A DNA stretch of 64,000 bases from Motacilla alba alba. Taxonomy: Eukaryota > Chordata > Aves > Passeriformes > Motacillidae. Shown here piece after piece: positions 7,801-22,498 of the stretch. Each line of letters opens with the position of its first letter. The first letter of the stretch is position 1. The DNA lies in assembly GCF_015832195.1 (NCBI RefSeq), contig NC_052026.1, forward strand, positions 9,283,619 through 9,347,618, read 5' to 3'. The translations under genes were made by a program, and so were the position numbers. The notes under the pieces were generated by a model. The model had not been told where the DNA came from. It saw nothing but the letters and a program-made list of their open reading frames with translations, and made no database searches.

Positions 7801-10800
7801 GGAAAAGTAGTAAAATCAATCCCTCAATCAATCAGACCCCTCTGTGCATATCTTTTTAATCTGCTCTTTTAGCTGTTTTATTACAACGCGAGCATTAAAT
7901 ATGTTTGTTTCAAATTTAACACGAATGCCTCCGAAGGACTCTGTCAATTTAGACATAAATCATGAAGTAAACAAGCTGGATGGAAAATTCTCTCACTCGG
8001 GCAAGAATGTTAAAACCCAAGGAGTAAAAAAATCTCCCGCATCAGTGTATGGGCAACTCTGTATGTACAGCCCACGAGGCAGGAAAACAACAAACAGAAA
8101 GATAAATATGCAACACTGCGAAAGATTTCCATGCACTTTTACAGGACTAGAGAGTGCTAGTAAGTACAAATACTTTTACACCCTCAAGCTGATTGTTATT
8201 TTCTCTTATATCTTTATATATATATATCAGAATGTCTTTTTTTCCTGTGTTAAAAAAACCTTTTTTTAAAAAATTAAATACTATATACTTGAGAAAGTGT
8301 CTTCATTCTTGATTCCAAGATTATTATTGATCCCAAGGTATCACTCTATCCTTTATAAGCCTTTTTGGGGGGTTAAAAAATAAATTAGAGGGCATTTCAG
8401 GTAGGCTGCTTAGGTCACTAATTACACAGTGGTCATCAGGTATGGACAGAGTGAATCTATAAGTTTGATAGAGAACCAGTATTTTTATTTGATGCCACAG
8501 GGGAGGTTTTCTCTGCAAGCCACATGCCTTTGCATCCCAGTTTAATTTTTTTTTAATATCCTAGTGTATCGCAGCTATATAAAGCCACCATGTGGCTCCA
8601 CCAGAAAACCAGAAGTTTAGAAATGAAGTGACAGAGATTTCTCCAGCCTTAGATTAAAAAAAAAGTCCATTTTGAGCTACAAAGACATCTTTCAAAGACA
8701 TACTGTAATGTCTCAGCACAGAAAAAACTCTGGATAGGACAAGGGAAAAAAAATACACTGAAATATGAATTATGTACATGACAAAAGAAGAATCATGAAT
8801 AATTACATCTGATATCAGATTATGAGATGTTACCTGCAATATCAGCCAACAATTCCTCCAAACATCTTGTTTTATAGAAAGTCCCTTTATACAGTAGGAA
8901 AATGTCACAATTTCTATCACTGTTCATCCAGGTATCTATTAATGGGAGCCTTAGTGTCATTTTTAAATAAAATATTATAGTTATAATTTCTTTGTCAAAG
9001 TACTACTTAAAATAGTATAAAATATGGAAATGGGAGTGATTTAAAAACAAATGAAGGAGCAGGACTAAGGGATGTATCTTCCAGGATATTTAGGGAAAAA
9101 CATATGTTCTTAAAAAGGTGTTCCCTTAGCATCTGCTAACCTTTAAATTAAAATTACACAAAAATTCTGTAGTCTGTCAAAATATAAACATAAGGACAAA
9201 ATGTCACATGAATATTTTCTCTGAAATAGAATTGACAGAAGATTTCTACAGGGTAGTCATCTAACAAAGTAAGACCTGTTGTCACAAAAAGATTTACACT
9301 GCACATCAGAGTTACAAAGTACACACGTTTATTTACATTTTAAAGTTTCATTTTAAACTGGAGAATGTGTAGTGATTAAAGACTAAACATACTTCAAACC
9401 TCAGGGGAGTGTTGCCTGTAGAGTCCCAAATTTCTTGCCTAATGAAATGAACCTGACAACCCCTCTCCTTTTCATGACATATTTTTGATTCGAATACAGT
9501 GGAAGTATTTGTAAGTACATACATTTTGTTTGCATAATATTGAGGTGCCCTGATTAATGCATGGTGTTTACAACGTGAAAATTGTCATGCTCTCTGCATC
9601 AACACAAGGAGCTGGCCTGGCAGCAGCTAGTTGCAATAAAGTAAATGCCTCATGAATAATGTTCTGCTTTCCATGCCTGAGCTAAGCAGAATCCTCCCCG
9701 TCCACCTTTTGCCCCCAGTTTGAGCCAGCCTGTTAAGAGAGCTGGTCTGCAATGGTGCTGTGCAGGACACAACTCTCCGAGTGCAAATATGTTTGCTCAC
9801 AGACTTGTGCATGCACTATCTGGGTCCTGTGGGGAGCCCATTTCCTCATGGAGCAATCTGATCCCCAGCCACATTTTGCAGTTTTCTTCCCATGAATGAT
9901 CATATAATGTGCAGATGGCAACAACGGCCATTACCTACCTCAAAAGGTAACTCCAGGAGTTTCTGATTTCTTAGAAAAATTCCTCAGCAAAAAAGAAAGA
10001 GTCGAGCACTGAGCTGCCAGCCAGCTCTACTGAACTATCAGCAGGTACTGCATCAGTGACCCAGAAAGAGCCTTGAAAAGTACTGCTTCATAAACCCAAG
10101 ATCACACAGTTATCACCCAGAAAATGAGACTCACAGTTTCCTCTCCTTACGTAAGAAACACTCAAGTAACAGGATTCAAAGAGCAATCCTCACAAAGACA
10201 CTTAAAAGACCCTTCCTCAGAAATCCAGAAACCAGATTTGGGGTTAGAAAAATTGTTTCCATCCCTCATATGCTTTATATAGTAAGCCTGGACTTTCATC
10301 CTGCTGTACAAGCCACGTCTTGAATCTCACCCTGAGTTACGTATTCTGTGTTTCAGTCCTTCTTCACAGAACTTCAAATTCCCTCTCGAATGCAGTGTCC
10401 AGGGCTGCAGAACATGTCTATTTACAACCTTAAGCAGCTTTCTGCAGACTAGCTGGCTCTCCCCAGGACTGTACACAATCATTAAGCTCATCTGAGCTTG
10501 CTCCTAGCCACTGACACCCTAGAAGTACTACCTGAATGAGAATTTAAAGCCTGAGTAGGTTTCAGATAATACTAAAGCTATGTGGTGCAAAAATCATACG
10601 TGCAAAGACAAATGTAGCCCCAGTCTGTAATGGTTCAGCAATTCAGCTGCTTGTCATGTACTGCAACAGGCAAAACAAAAGAGGGAGAATTGTGCTTGAA
10701 TATAAGACAACATGGCACATTTAGGAATTACACCAAACACCAGTGTTTATTCTACTTCCATTTGTAAAGAAGAATACATCATTTACTCACTTCTGAGACC

Positions 10801-13160
10801 ATGGAAAGACACTTTTTCTCAGAAGCTTGCAATGTAAGTGCCCAATCCTAAACATCATCAGTGTCACTCATCCTTGTGCAGGAAGCAGAGCATTGACAGC
10901 ACAGCATGAGCAGTGTTTTAGTCTAGAACTGCTGTGATTTCGGAGCAGGGGTAACTGTGGTGATCAAACCTGTTCCTGACCACGGTTCCTCCCTGCCCCA
11001 CGCCTGGATGGCCCTGTCCCACCAGGCTGTGCTGCTCTGGCATTGCCACAAACGTTTGCATGACATGGAAATCTCCTGCATGGGGCAACAATGCGTGGTA
11101 CAGTAACTTTTTAAGCTGTTCCAGCTGTTTGCAAATAAAATATGCGTCTGAGCCCCCAGTCTATACAAAGTGATTTCCGAGAGGAGCTGTATTTGTGTGG
11201 CTGTGCCAGATCAGGGCCATTACTAACTGCAGAGGAGCATAAACAACTGTGGAGAGAGAAAAGATTTAGAGAAGGCACCAGTGACAATGATTAGCATGTA
11301 AATCCCATACCTCTTAGTGAGAGCTCTCTTGTTAACATGTTTAGTTGACAGTCGCACACCTTTGCACTCCCATATATTTTAAGGCTTGAAGTCACTTGTT
11401 CTGTCTCTCAAGTTTGCTCAGCCTGGCTTCTTCTGCAGTTGAAGCAGCTTCCATTTTCATGCTGCACAAAAGCACAAGCAATGCCATAATACATAAGAAT
11501 AACAGTTTAATGGAAACATGGAGCCAAATGCTAAATGTACTGAATTAAGTGGAATTAATGAAAGGATAAATATGGTCCATTCCCTCCTCCAGCTTCAGTA
11601 CTGTCCTCTCCAACACTGCACATATAATCTCATTACACAATAACATTGCTGTACTCACTCTGTGCAAGCAGGATCATTCACTTACTCTTTGTTTCACTCC
11701 TACAATTTTCAAACAGCAAAATTCAGTTTCAGGCAGCTCTGTTCTCAAAGGGCTGCCAGACCTGCTACTCCTTTGCCCCACTGGGGACAGATTGCTCTAC
11801 AGTGGGACAAGACCTGCCCATGTCCAGCAATGCCAATACTGAGCAGAAGCAATAATTAAACCCAGTGCAAAGGTAAAAAGCAAGATGGATGTGAGCCTAA
11901 GGGGGGAGAGACAGGTACATCTGCATCCCGGGCCAGCACTGCTACCACCAGCCCCCAGAGCAGCAGCTGCCCAGGGCTGCAGAATGTTCAGTAACACTTT
12001 CTTGTGCTAGAGACTGTGCCTTGTGAGGGGCCTACCTTTAATGTTTTGCCTAGAGCAACGAAATCCAGTAACGGGTGCTGGTTGCCACATTCGGGGGAGC
12101 CTGCAGGAACTGCTTGCTGCCGACTGGGAAAGCGCTCACTGCTTCTCAAAGCAAAACTACTGTGACATTTTCGAGTACAGCCCTTTAAACCACCTGCTCA
12201 AATCTGCTAATCGCAGGTAATCTTGGCTCTTCAAGGGGATTACTCAAAGACAATAAAAATACTAAAAAACCAAAGACAAAAACTTACTGTTGCATCATTT
12301 TTTTGGTGATGTCACGCTATAATTTTTGCAATAATTTTAACCAATAACACACTATGTAAAGTTCTCAAGGGATTGACTCTCTGTTCGGAAATTAACTACA
12401 CAATATGCTTTGCATTTCTTATTATTCTGCTTTCCTATTGTCATTCTTGTAAAATCAAGCAAAGTGATAAGTGGAATGTCTAGAAACAGACAGAATTTAA
12501 TCTGGATGAATTACACAATACATATCTGTCCTGGAAGAGTATCTGCCTTTAAGGAGTTTTACACCACCACAGAGAATACAACATTCTGCACCTGAAGCAT
12601 TGGCACGTATCGACAAGATTATATTAATTCCAGTGTAGAAAGCTGACATTGTTGGATACTGCTTGGAAACGTGCATGTTGTAAAACTGGAAAAAAAACCT
12701 ACAAAATTTGAACTTAATTGAAAATACTTTAATTTTATAGCAAACCATATTGTAGATGTTTACACTGCATTCAATAAATATTAGCCATAAACCCTAATTT
12801 AACTCCAGATTTTGTTAGGGTCAAGATTTTTGGAAAATCCAGGTGTCATCCCAAAATTTGTACCCCTTTAACTGCCAATCCCAGCCCCCATTTAGGTAGG
12901 CAAGTCCTCAGTGGTGTGGCCTTACAGTCAGGGGCCAAAACTGCCTTGGAGGCACTTGTCCTCAGTGTGCCCCTGGTCTGTTTTGCCTGTGGGTCCCATG
13001 GTTTCAGGATCAGGAGGTTTGTGTGTAAAGCTTGTAAAATTTTAGAAGAATACAAAGGATATTTTGTAAAGTTTCCCTAGAAACATCTTTTTCAAGCCAT
13101 GTGGTGTTGCTGGATAGGGATTTAGTCTACCCAAATAAAACCAGTAGCACTTTTCAATGC
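7801..13160. other. Gene-desert DNA; no gene seen
   Basis: AT-rich unique sequence. Only short random open frames occur on either strand and none resembles a known protein. A (TA)n-rich stretch lies near 8215-8230. There is no clear interspersed element; minor GC-richer patches occur around 10950-11060 and 11880-11960. Confidence 0.6.
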
Positions 13161-13164
13161 ATAG

Positions 13165-13275
13165 AGCACAGATTCATCAAGTGGCTCAGTTGCAATGTGT
13201 TCTAGATTCCTGGAAAATGAAAGGTTGGATCAGATGTTCTTTTGAGGTCTCTCCCAGTCATTCTGAGTTCATGAC
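13165..13275 (+). mobile_element. Decayed CR1-like LINE 3' fragment
   Basis: The segment with GAAAGGTTGGATCAGATG, then TTTGAGGTCTCTCCCAG and TTCTGAG, matches the pattern of avian CR1 3' ends (GGTTGGACCAGATGATCTTTAGAGGTCCCTTCCA, as recalled), with many substitutions. No coding part is present. It supports a bird or reptile source. Confidence 0.6.
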
Positions 13276-13280
13276 AGAGC

Positions 13281-14810
13281 AACACGATTTTACATGGAAC
13301 TGTATTATTCACAGCTTGATGATTTATTATATCTTTCCAAATCAAATAATCAATATAATTTGGGCTTTATTGCTGAAAGAATGAAATTGCTTGACTGACA
13401 CGTGAGGGTGAACTAATGACATTAGAAGCTCTGGCTCTTTTATTTCTCTTTTCTTCAGAAAAGAGCAAAAAAATCTGGATTTGTTCTGAACAAAATTGCA
13501 ATACTGCAGGCTAAAACTTTACTTCTCAATCTAAAAACTTTCCTTCTCAATTTAAATTCATTTTAAATTGTTATGCTTTACAAACTTCCAAATGGGATTC
13601 TAATTGTTGACAGACATTTTACATTACATGTGTCTATCACTTTGATTTAATATGCATTTTCAATGAAATTTAAAAAAGGCCTCTAAGGTGGCAATTTAAC
13701 AGCAAGACATGCTGTGAATTTTAGATATAAAAAATATCTAGTTTTCAAGGGTTTTTTGTACATGTGAAAATGGCCCTCCAGAAAAAAAAAAAAAAAATCA
13801 GAGAACGTCTGTATGGCTGAGTTATCAGAAGCTAAATATCTCCAAGAACATTACCTACTGTTTTAATCAATCACAGTCATCAGAGGCAAAGCAGGTTTTA
13901 CATTTATGCAGCTTTTCAGCAGTGCACTTCAAAAAGTATTAACCATAAAAGAAATAGAATGTATTTGGAAATCCTATGTCTGGTTTATTACATCTCATGA
14001 CCTGATTTAATTTTCTTCTACAGAAAACCCACATTGAAATGTCTGTAAGTAATAGGTGCTTGTTGTCAACTTTGATAAGAGACATTTGAAAGGAATGCCA
14101 AATGTATTGTGAAAGATAAGAGAACAGCAGCTTTTCTGTGTCCCTAAAAGAGTGGAAGCCAGACTTAGGAGAGCACACAACTACAGAACAGACCTGTTCT
14201 ATATCATGCCTACTTTTGAAATCATCAGAATTGTAGTTAATATTTAAACCCTAAGCTATAGACATTGACAGCACAGTGGGAACAATTCTCTATCTTTAAC
14301 TTAAAATTTTTAAACCAAAATGTCTGCTGTTTTTAAATTCTTGCATTTTCTTCATAACGTTAAAAAACATCTTTGGCTTGCTTATTTTATATAAATAGCT
14401 TTAGATATCTTGTTTAAGAGATCCTGCAGTGTGTCCCAAACCTACACTTGATGGCAAGAATAAACATTCATTAAACTTCAAAGGCTGCCAAAAAGTCTAG
14501 TTATTTTGATTTAGGGGAATCATTTAAATTAATCCCTCAGCCTGTGTAGAAAATATGTAATAGAATCCATTTCTCTGTCTCCAGCTTCAAGTCACACTGG
14601 AAAAAAATACTGCTTTACTAATGTTTTCTGTTTTGAAAAACGGGGGGAAAATTAAGACTTCATATACTTTTGAAGAATTTTGGCTTAGTGACATTAAGAA
14701 ACAAATATTATAATACACAACTGTGTACTTACATCTCTGTGTAACTGCTGTTAAACCTACACACACAATGGAGTTCTTCAGTGGGAGCAGTAAAACCAGA
14801 TTTTATGCTT
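13281..14810. other. Gene-desert DNA; no gene seen
   Basis: AT-rich unique sequence with an A-run near 13781-13797. No coding potential or structured element was recognised. Confidence 0.6.
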
Positions 14811-14815
14811 GTGTG

Positions 14816-14852
<37 letters not shown>
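14811..14852. repeat. (GT)n(TA)n microsatellite
   Basis: A short GT-rich lead is followed by about 13-14 uninterrupted TA units. It is likely polymorphic in length. Confidence 0.95.
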
Positions 14853-14856
<4 letters not shown>

Positions 14857-15137
14857 TTTAAACAAAATAATCAATTTTTTTGAATGGATTTCTGCTTTAC
14901 CACCCCCAACTCAACTGAGTGCTGCTGTGCTACAGAAAACTCACAGTCACCTTTGTAACAGATTTTTTTTTGCTGAGGGCCCCTTAAAATTTGGGAGAAA
15001 TCTTAGTATGATGAAGAGCTTGGTTTAAAATGATTTTTTTACTTTAAAATGAATACACTCTTCATCTGAAAGAAGCATCTAGGGCGTATTTGGTCAGACG
15101 CACAGAGGAAAAAATGAAAGGAGGGAGAAGCTGAGCT

Positions 15138-15182
15138 ATTGTAAATCACTGTAATGCCACTGAGGCCAATTCAGACGAGCTG
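15138..15182. repeat. Possible archosaur ancient-repeat fragment
   Basis: The words TGTAATGCCACTGAGGCCAAT resemble the TGTAACTCCACTGAGGTCAATGG segment common in old archosaur and turtle interspersed repeats. The match is short and degenerate and comes from memory. Confidence 0.3.
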
Positions 15183-18100
15183 AGGTTGTGGCCTAATATT
15201 TGTGCTGAAATGTTGCAGCTATAGCTGTATCCCTGAGCTGTATAAATATTTGTTGAAAGCTGACTGTTAGGGTGCAAGGGGTGGATTGCTCATCAGCAAA
15301 TAGTGAGGGCCCTTGTCTTTTCACCTTTCTTAAGGAAACCTTCCCTTTTTGAGGGCTGGGAATTTTGACCGAGCACATGTATGATCCTTCTTGCTTTGTG
15401 CATGGATTGTTCCATGTGCAGTGGAACAGGAATTTCCATCTGGACTTTTGAACTTGCACCCGCCTGAGTGTCCAGCCCTGATTCATGCCATGCACTGTAC
15501 ATGAATGACCAGCAATGTTTACAAAATGAATTAGCTTGACTCCAACTCTCCAGCCAGAAAGTAATCAAAGTGAAGAGCCAAGCTATTTCTGAAATTCCAG
15601 CTTCCCTTGCTAGAAACTGCATGCTCTGTCTCGCTAGTCAGGGTATTAATGCAAAATGTACATTTCTATACTGGAGGACAATTAATAACAGCAGTGATTC
15701 TGAGCAGTCAACAGACATTAACTATTCCACCCCCAAACTGCTCTTGTGCGGTAGGCAAGTCTGACTGCAGCACATGGTACAGAAAAAAAAAAAGGAGTGA
15801 AAATATCTATATCAGTTAAGCGATTATTCTGCAAGTTGTAGTATGTTCTTTTTGATTCTTTCTTCTCCCAAATTAAATTCCAGTTAACATTTTATTTCAC
15901 CTTTGAATGAATACATGCATTCATTGACATATTCAGGAATCTTCTTATGCAAATATTTTTAGTAGGGCTACTCATAACTGGTATCTCTAAAATCTTGGAA
16001 GCTTTGATTTATTTTCTCATCAACCATCCTAATTTAAGCATTTAAGAACAACAGAATTATCTTTAGAATAATCTCATCCTATAAAATACATTAGCCTTTG
16101 CTAAATTGAATATAAAACATTGTTAGGAAAGAAGACAATGTTACATGATGCATTTTGTTTGAGATGGTCTGAAACTCAAAACGTATCACTGAAATTTCCC
16201 TCTGAAAACAAACCTCCTGATCTGAAAAGCCCACACCATATAAAGCTGGAGATGTCTCAGAGCCAAATTGTTTGCTCCTGTAAATGGTTAGAGCTCCACA
16301 GAGGGGGGATATGAAATAAGGCTCTGTTGATTTTACAGCAGAGCATCTGAACCACTTCCCCTGCCCTAGTCAGTTTAAAGTAAAATTAAAAGAAAAATAA
16401 ACCCCAATTAGCATGTGAGCTCTTCACTGGCAAATTGGCATAACTCCACTGGATATCTGACTCAGGCAGGGTTTTCAGGACTTACCACCAAGAAGATCTC
16501 GGCCATGGTATTTTAATGGTGATTTCATGTGGGTGGGTATGAACCTGATTCTTCATCCTTATTCAGGCTGAAAACCAGGGATGCACTACAGAGATATAGA
16601 TCAGTTGAGAAATTGATTGTTTGCAGGGAGGGAGGGTAAAGTGGCTCAGTTATTCCAAAATTAGCAACTGCTAGTGTGGTGTATAGCTCAGGCCAAATGA
16701 CAAGTGAATGATGCTGCCCAACACCTCCCCATCTATAGCATACCTGCATCTAGCCCCTGGTGACTTTTATTTCCAGAATGGACTAGCAAATCCAGAACAG
16801 ATAAATGAAAAAATATCTGAATAAAATAGCTTGGCAGGATATCTTTAACATTACCTAAAAATCAGAGGTTAATAATAAATAGTTAAATTTAGCTGTAGCT
16901 TCTCTTAAGTAGTTTGAACATAAGTCAATATTTTCGTCTTTTGTTGTCTCAGGGTTTCTACAGGAGCAGAGAGAATTTCCTTAATGATTTTTTCTACACT
17001 TTATAGCATTATGCCTTTGTGCTATTATCCCTCTGTATCCTTATCTAACATGTTATCAACTGTATGAAAATAAGTAGCAGTCCCTTCAGCCCACAGCAAG
17101 TATCAATAGGAAGAATGACAGTGGCTAGTTTGCACACTTGAAATGGTTTATTTGTTGCAATCCTGTGCACAAGATGTTTATCAGTAAGCACCAGACAGCC
17201 ATGCAGAAGAAGGAGCCTTAATTCTGTCTGAGACAGCCTCTTATTGCTATTGATAGTTAGCATCAGTGTCCAGTCTGAGAAATGGAAGTGCTGCAGGCAA
17301 CTTCAGTCAAGACACCCTATTGATCTACTGCTTCCTCTGCGTCCCTGAAGCTAGAGAAGAAAAATAAAAAGGGGAGGAAAAGCTCGCTGTATAAGGGGCA
17401 ATGCAGCAGTCTGTGTCTTGCCATCATTCAAAGGGGTGTGTATGTGCATGGATATTCCTGATATTCAGTACCTTAGACAACTGTAAATCACACGCACAGC
17501 CATGATAAATATAAATGTCAATGTGTTGGAAATGTCCTTTATATAAGAGGTGTCACTAGAACTACATTTTTAGCATGAAACATTTTTTCTGCTTTTTATT
17601 TTTCATTGACTTATTGTGCTTCTGTTATATCCTGTCTAACACAATCAATCTAAAGCATAATATCTGAGAGTCCTATTCATAAATAATACATATTTGGGTC
17701 ATTTTCATTTGTATCCTACAATGAAGATTTACAAGCCAGAAACAAAACAAGAAACAATGTGTGGAATGCTCTTATTCAGTGGATAAGAATATATTACTGT
17801 GATCAATTAATCTGCTTTTCTCTGCATTAGGTGGACATCTTTATGGTGCATCCATAAGGGTTTATAACTTGGGAGAGACAGAATCAGCTCTAAGGCTCTA
17901 ACATAAAATGCCTATACTCAGAAAAGAGAAACTTTTCCCAAGTTTTTTTGCTTGGTTGAGCCTTTTTTTTCCATTATTGTTGTTTTCCAATAGGAAATGT
18001 GTTAATTTTGGCAAACTCAAACACAGCAATAACTTATCCATCAACATAGTATGTTACTCTGCCCTATATTCTACCTCTCATGTGAAATGAAACAAAAAAT

Positions 18101-21100
18101 TGACTACAACAATTCTGGGGATTTTCACAGTGCTATTCATCCAAAGATAGTCCCATTTTCCTACAAACCACACAATTCATTCTACAGGAGGGAAGACTGA
18201 CAAACAGAAAGATCCCGGCTCAGTTTTTAGGGCCAAAAATTACTAGGCAAAATTAAGTAAAAAAGAAATAAAATCTGTGCATAGAAATTGCAGGGGAACA
18301 AGAGCTGGGAAAGGGAGGTTCCAGTTGGTGCTAGTTTGCAGTTTAAGAACCTGCAGCCCCTGGTGCAGTGACCAGGAGGGCTGGTGCTCTGAGCTTGGGC
18401 CAGGTCAGAGGAGCAGCAGTAATGGCCCAGCTGATTATCAATTTTGCCTGCAAAGAAAGGAGCAAAAGTGGTGATTTAAAATCAGCCAGAGACACTTTAG
18501 GAAGAAAAGCCAGAACATACAATAACTTTGCAAGCAATATAAAGTGTTGGGGAAAAGAGGGGGTGAAAGTTGGGAATGGGGACAAGGCTGTCACAGTCCC
18601 CCTGTTTGCCTCGGAGATGCAGCCCAGGCTCTGCTCAAACTCTGGGCCTCAGAGTGGCTTATTGCACTAGTTTTCCAAATCTGGAAATTTGCTACAAGTG
18701 CATCTCAGATAAAAATTGAAATGAGTTTTGCAACTATGGCAAAAAAAGCAATTTTACATTTCATAGACCTTTTAAAACCCTTTTCAATAGAAAATAAAAA
18801 TAACAGTAAGGGGGAAAAAAGGCTACATTTCCATTCCCGTTTTTATAGTTGGACGTTGCAGATGTTTCTGGGTCAGAGGTGAACATGTCTTTAGGTGTCA
18901 AAAGATGCAATAACCTGAGTCAAAAATGGCCCAGTCCCCAGAACCGTGACTGTGTGCCAGAATATCCCCACCTCAGAAGCTTGCTGGCAGCAATATGCTC
19001 CAGGTGTCTTACACTATACAGACCTGGTAGTCATTTTAATATTTTCCATGCTCATGTAAATGGACTTGATGTGTGTTCATCAAATGTGGGAAAATCCCAC
19101 AGAATTGTGTGCCATCTGTTTATAGGTAAAAGGTCTGCTTTGCTGACAATCCAGTGTAAAATCAGAACACAGAATGAAAGCAAGCACGCTTTTGTTTTGT
19201 TCTGGTTTGGTTTTATAAATCTGAGGCTTAATGTCATATTAAAAGCCTAACAAAGTTCAAAGGTTCATTCTGTTTGGATAGCAGCACTATCCTTCTCAGA
19301 TGTGTGGATATTACCTGAGCTACACAGAGCCCTTAAATCTGCACCACGTGGCTACAACTTGCAACCTAATGAAACCCTGAGCACACCCAGGAGTCAGCAG
19401 GACCTGGGGAGGGTGCAAGGGCCACAGCTTGGGCAGCTGGGTGCCTGCACTGGTGCCCTGAGCCAGAAGCCTCTGTGAAACACTAGCTGACAGCATTTCA
19501 ACACGTGCTTGGCCTCAAGTGAGAAACTCAAGCTGAAGCAAAAACGGAAAGGCTCATTTTGAAAAAGCATCGCCTTATTTTACGTAACACCCAATACTGC
19601 ATTTGGGTTTTTTTGTTAGAATTAAAGGCAGGTTTGAGTCAATTAATATGGTCGATGCCAATCAAAGCATCCATCTTTATTATTTGGGTCTGTTTTATGC
19701 AAGATTGTTGGACGAAAGGCAGCTATGTCTGAGCTATGACATTAAAGGAGGGCTGTGGTCACAGAGATCTTCAAAATCACTTGATAGACATTGACCAGTC
19801 ATCAGAAGAGGAATTTGAGACCTTTCTTGTCCTTTTACACTCCATGTGAAACACGTGCTTGTACTTTTCTACAGAGAACTGATAACCAGAGCTGGTAAAT
19901 TTATACCTGCATATGAGGCAGATGTCAGAAGATGATGTCAAAGTGTTTTAAAAGAGTATTTTCATTACACTTACTATAGAGTGAGTCTTGGGTGAAAGAA
20001 GAGTTAATGCAGCTGGCAGAGGAGAAAAACATCAGAGGAAAATAAACTGATAAAACTGATCAAATCCAGACTTATTAAATCTAAAATCTCAAATGGGATT
20101 CAAGGTAAGCTGGAAGGATGCTACAACATTAAATGCCGTTAAACCATCCACTACAATCTGAGAAGAAGACAAAACAAAATTTCTGTGGAGAGATGCTATG
20201 GCTGCTCACTCAGCAAGGTAGGTCTGTGTTATCTCCACTGAGATAGGCTCTAGTGCTCTTCACTGGCTTAACCCTGCCCCTACCGGCCCAAACCAGATAT
20301 TTTAACCTTGCCACCAGCATTGTACTGAGGTGTAGAAGTTGAGAAAAAGAGTTTGAAAGTGCCTGTGGTCAGCTAATTGGGAAAACAACCAGTTCCCTGC
20401 AGTATAATCTACCCCATTTGCCAAAAGAGACAAGTTTTATATGTTCAATCAGAAAAGTGCAACTCCTCCAGTAATGGGGCTGAGACATTTACTTTGAATA
20501 CTGAGGAATCTTATTTTCAAGGTCAAGTTGAGGTTTCCTGGGTTCAGACTAAAATACTTTGTAGGGCCAAAGAAATATTTACTGGGTTCAAGGGAGCAGG
20601 GAGTAGATGTGTAATTTGAACATATTTCAAGTCATCCTGGGAGGTCTTTTTGTTTTTACATATTTGTGTCTCCTCAGACAACCTTTCTATTTTTTTCCTC
20701 AAGAAATTGGAAGTGAAGAAAATTATGACATTTTTTTGCCCCTATATTTCAGTTGGGTCATTTCCTGCATTGAACCAGAGAACTTGCTTTATTTGCACCC
20801 TTTCCAGTGCATCATATCAAACCATATAGACAAATTTCGTGCAAGGACTGCCATTCCTTGTGTTAAAATCCTAGAAGGATTTTCTGTATGAAGCAATGAT
20901 TTTCTTTATGTGACCTTTGACAGTGGGCATGTTGGATGACCAGTGGTAGGTGGGGCTTCACAGGCAGTCATAAATTAAGCAGCAGCATTTTACAAATGAT
21001 CTTCATAATGAGTAAGATATTGTAAGATGTGCTGCTGCATGCTAGAGATTAACATCCAAACACAAAAACTATCACCTAGCCTAGGATTGGTAGTAAAAGG

Positions 21101-22430
21101 TTAAAAGAAATATTCAACATTTTCAATCATATTAAAAAAAAAAAAAAAAGACACAACTTCTAACAGCTGCCAAAGGAGCTTGAGAGAATTAATGTGCTGG
21201 TGTCAAAAAGACTGAGAAGGAGGGAAATAGGACTACAGTGATTTCCAGAATCTTACTTGCCTGGAGAGATAACACTGGACATTCCGTTTAACTACGCAGG
21301 TGCCAAGAATCCTCTTGTGGGTGCTATGGAATGGCTTTCAAATATCAGAATGTACACTGACCCCTATCTTCTGGTACTTCCTATGGTTTCAGAATTGCTC
21401 ATTAAGCCAGGGAAACCTCCAGTGAGGTGTGATGACCTGAAAACAGACATGAGCTGAAGAATCAATGTTTTAAGTAAAACAGCAATTATAAAAAGATCTA
21501 CAGCTCCTTCCATGTAATCAGGTAAATTAGCAGGAGTGGCATAAAGCACCTAAATTGGAGAATGAGTGGAGAAAGGGGGAGTGGAGGGACAAGAAGGTCC
21601 CTTGGGAGATATCTGATAGGATGCTTAGTCTGTGTAGAGGGCAAAAGGTTAAGTGAAAATGAGATGAAGGAATGATCAGATATAGTCAGATCAGAGACAG
21701 TTAAATAAAGGAAAGTGCTAACCTAAGATAAATGTGAAGAAACGCCCTTGTGCTGAGTGTGTTGATGTGGCTGTTCTTCAGCAGCTCAGGAACAGGAGAG
21801 GAGGAATTGCCAGGTCCCAACCCACAGCAGTCCTAGTGGAAGCACTTCCCAGCAAAGAAACAGAAGGGATAAGGACATAAGCTAATGATTCCTGTCTGCT
21901 ACTCCAGTAGTGTGAAAGGATATTAAAGGGCTTCTAATTACATCTACACTTTTTGCAGGTCCTTTTTTACTTCTGGTGTGATATAAATTATCCTTAGTGA
22001 TGAAGAAGTCAGGCCTGTGCCACCTGTGGTTTTGGTCAGTGAGAAAGATGTTGTTCCAAAATATCAAAACAAAAAATACTGAGAATTTCTTGAAAGCTCC
22101 AATCTTTGTTGGTTGGCTCATTCTTTCCTGGGTCAAACAGCTTTCACTAGAAGGGGTTTCCATAACAACAAAACAAAATCAGGTTGAAAGAGGTGCATAA
22201 TATAGCAAACAAATACTTGGAATACATTCTATATAGTACTTCATCAACTATTTTGGTAAATCATTCTTAGAATATTCAGCAAGAAGGACATGAGATAAAA
22301 TTGTGCACCAGGAAGCTCAAAAAGTATCTGTAGTGACCAAGTCTGGAAATAACCACAAGTATTTTATTCAAAAGCCTTTGGTGGCTTACAGTCTTAGATT
22401 TCTAAATGTCAGTTGGAAAATTCAAAGTCT
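15183..22430. other. Gene-desert DNA; no gene seen
   Basis: Mostly AT-rich unique sequence. A possible archosaur-repeat scrap (GGCATAACTCCACTGGA) lies near 16430-16490. Somewhat GC-richer stretches without CpG enrichment lie at 18270-18660 and 19370-19480, and an A-run at 21133-21150. Reading frames of up to 133 codons (for example 18849-19250, plus strand) have no recognisable features and appear random. Confidence 0.55.
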
Positions 22431-22449
22431 TGTTTTTTGGTTTTTTTTT

Positions 22450-22495
<46 letters not shown>

Positions 22496-22498
22496 TTT
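22431..22498. repeat. Long poly-T tract
   Basis: Includes an uninterrupted run of 44 T residues (22451-22494) flanked by T-rich sequence. It could be the reverse complement of a poly-A tail from a retroposed insertion, but no body is recognised on its right. Assembly length here is likely unreliable. Confidence 0.9.
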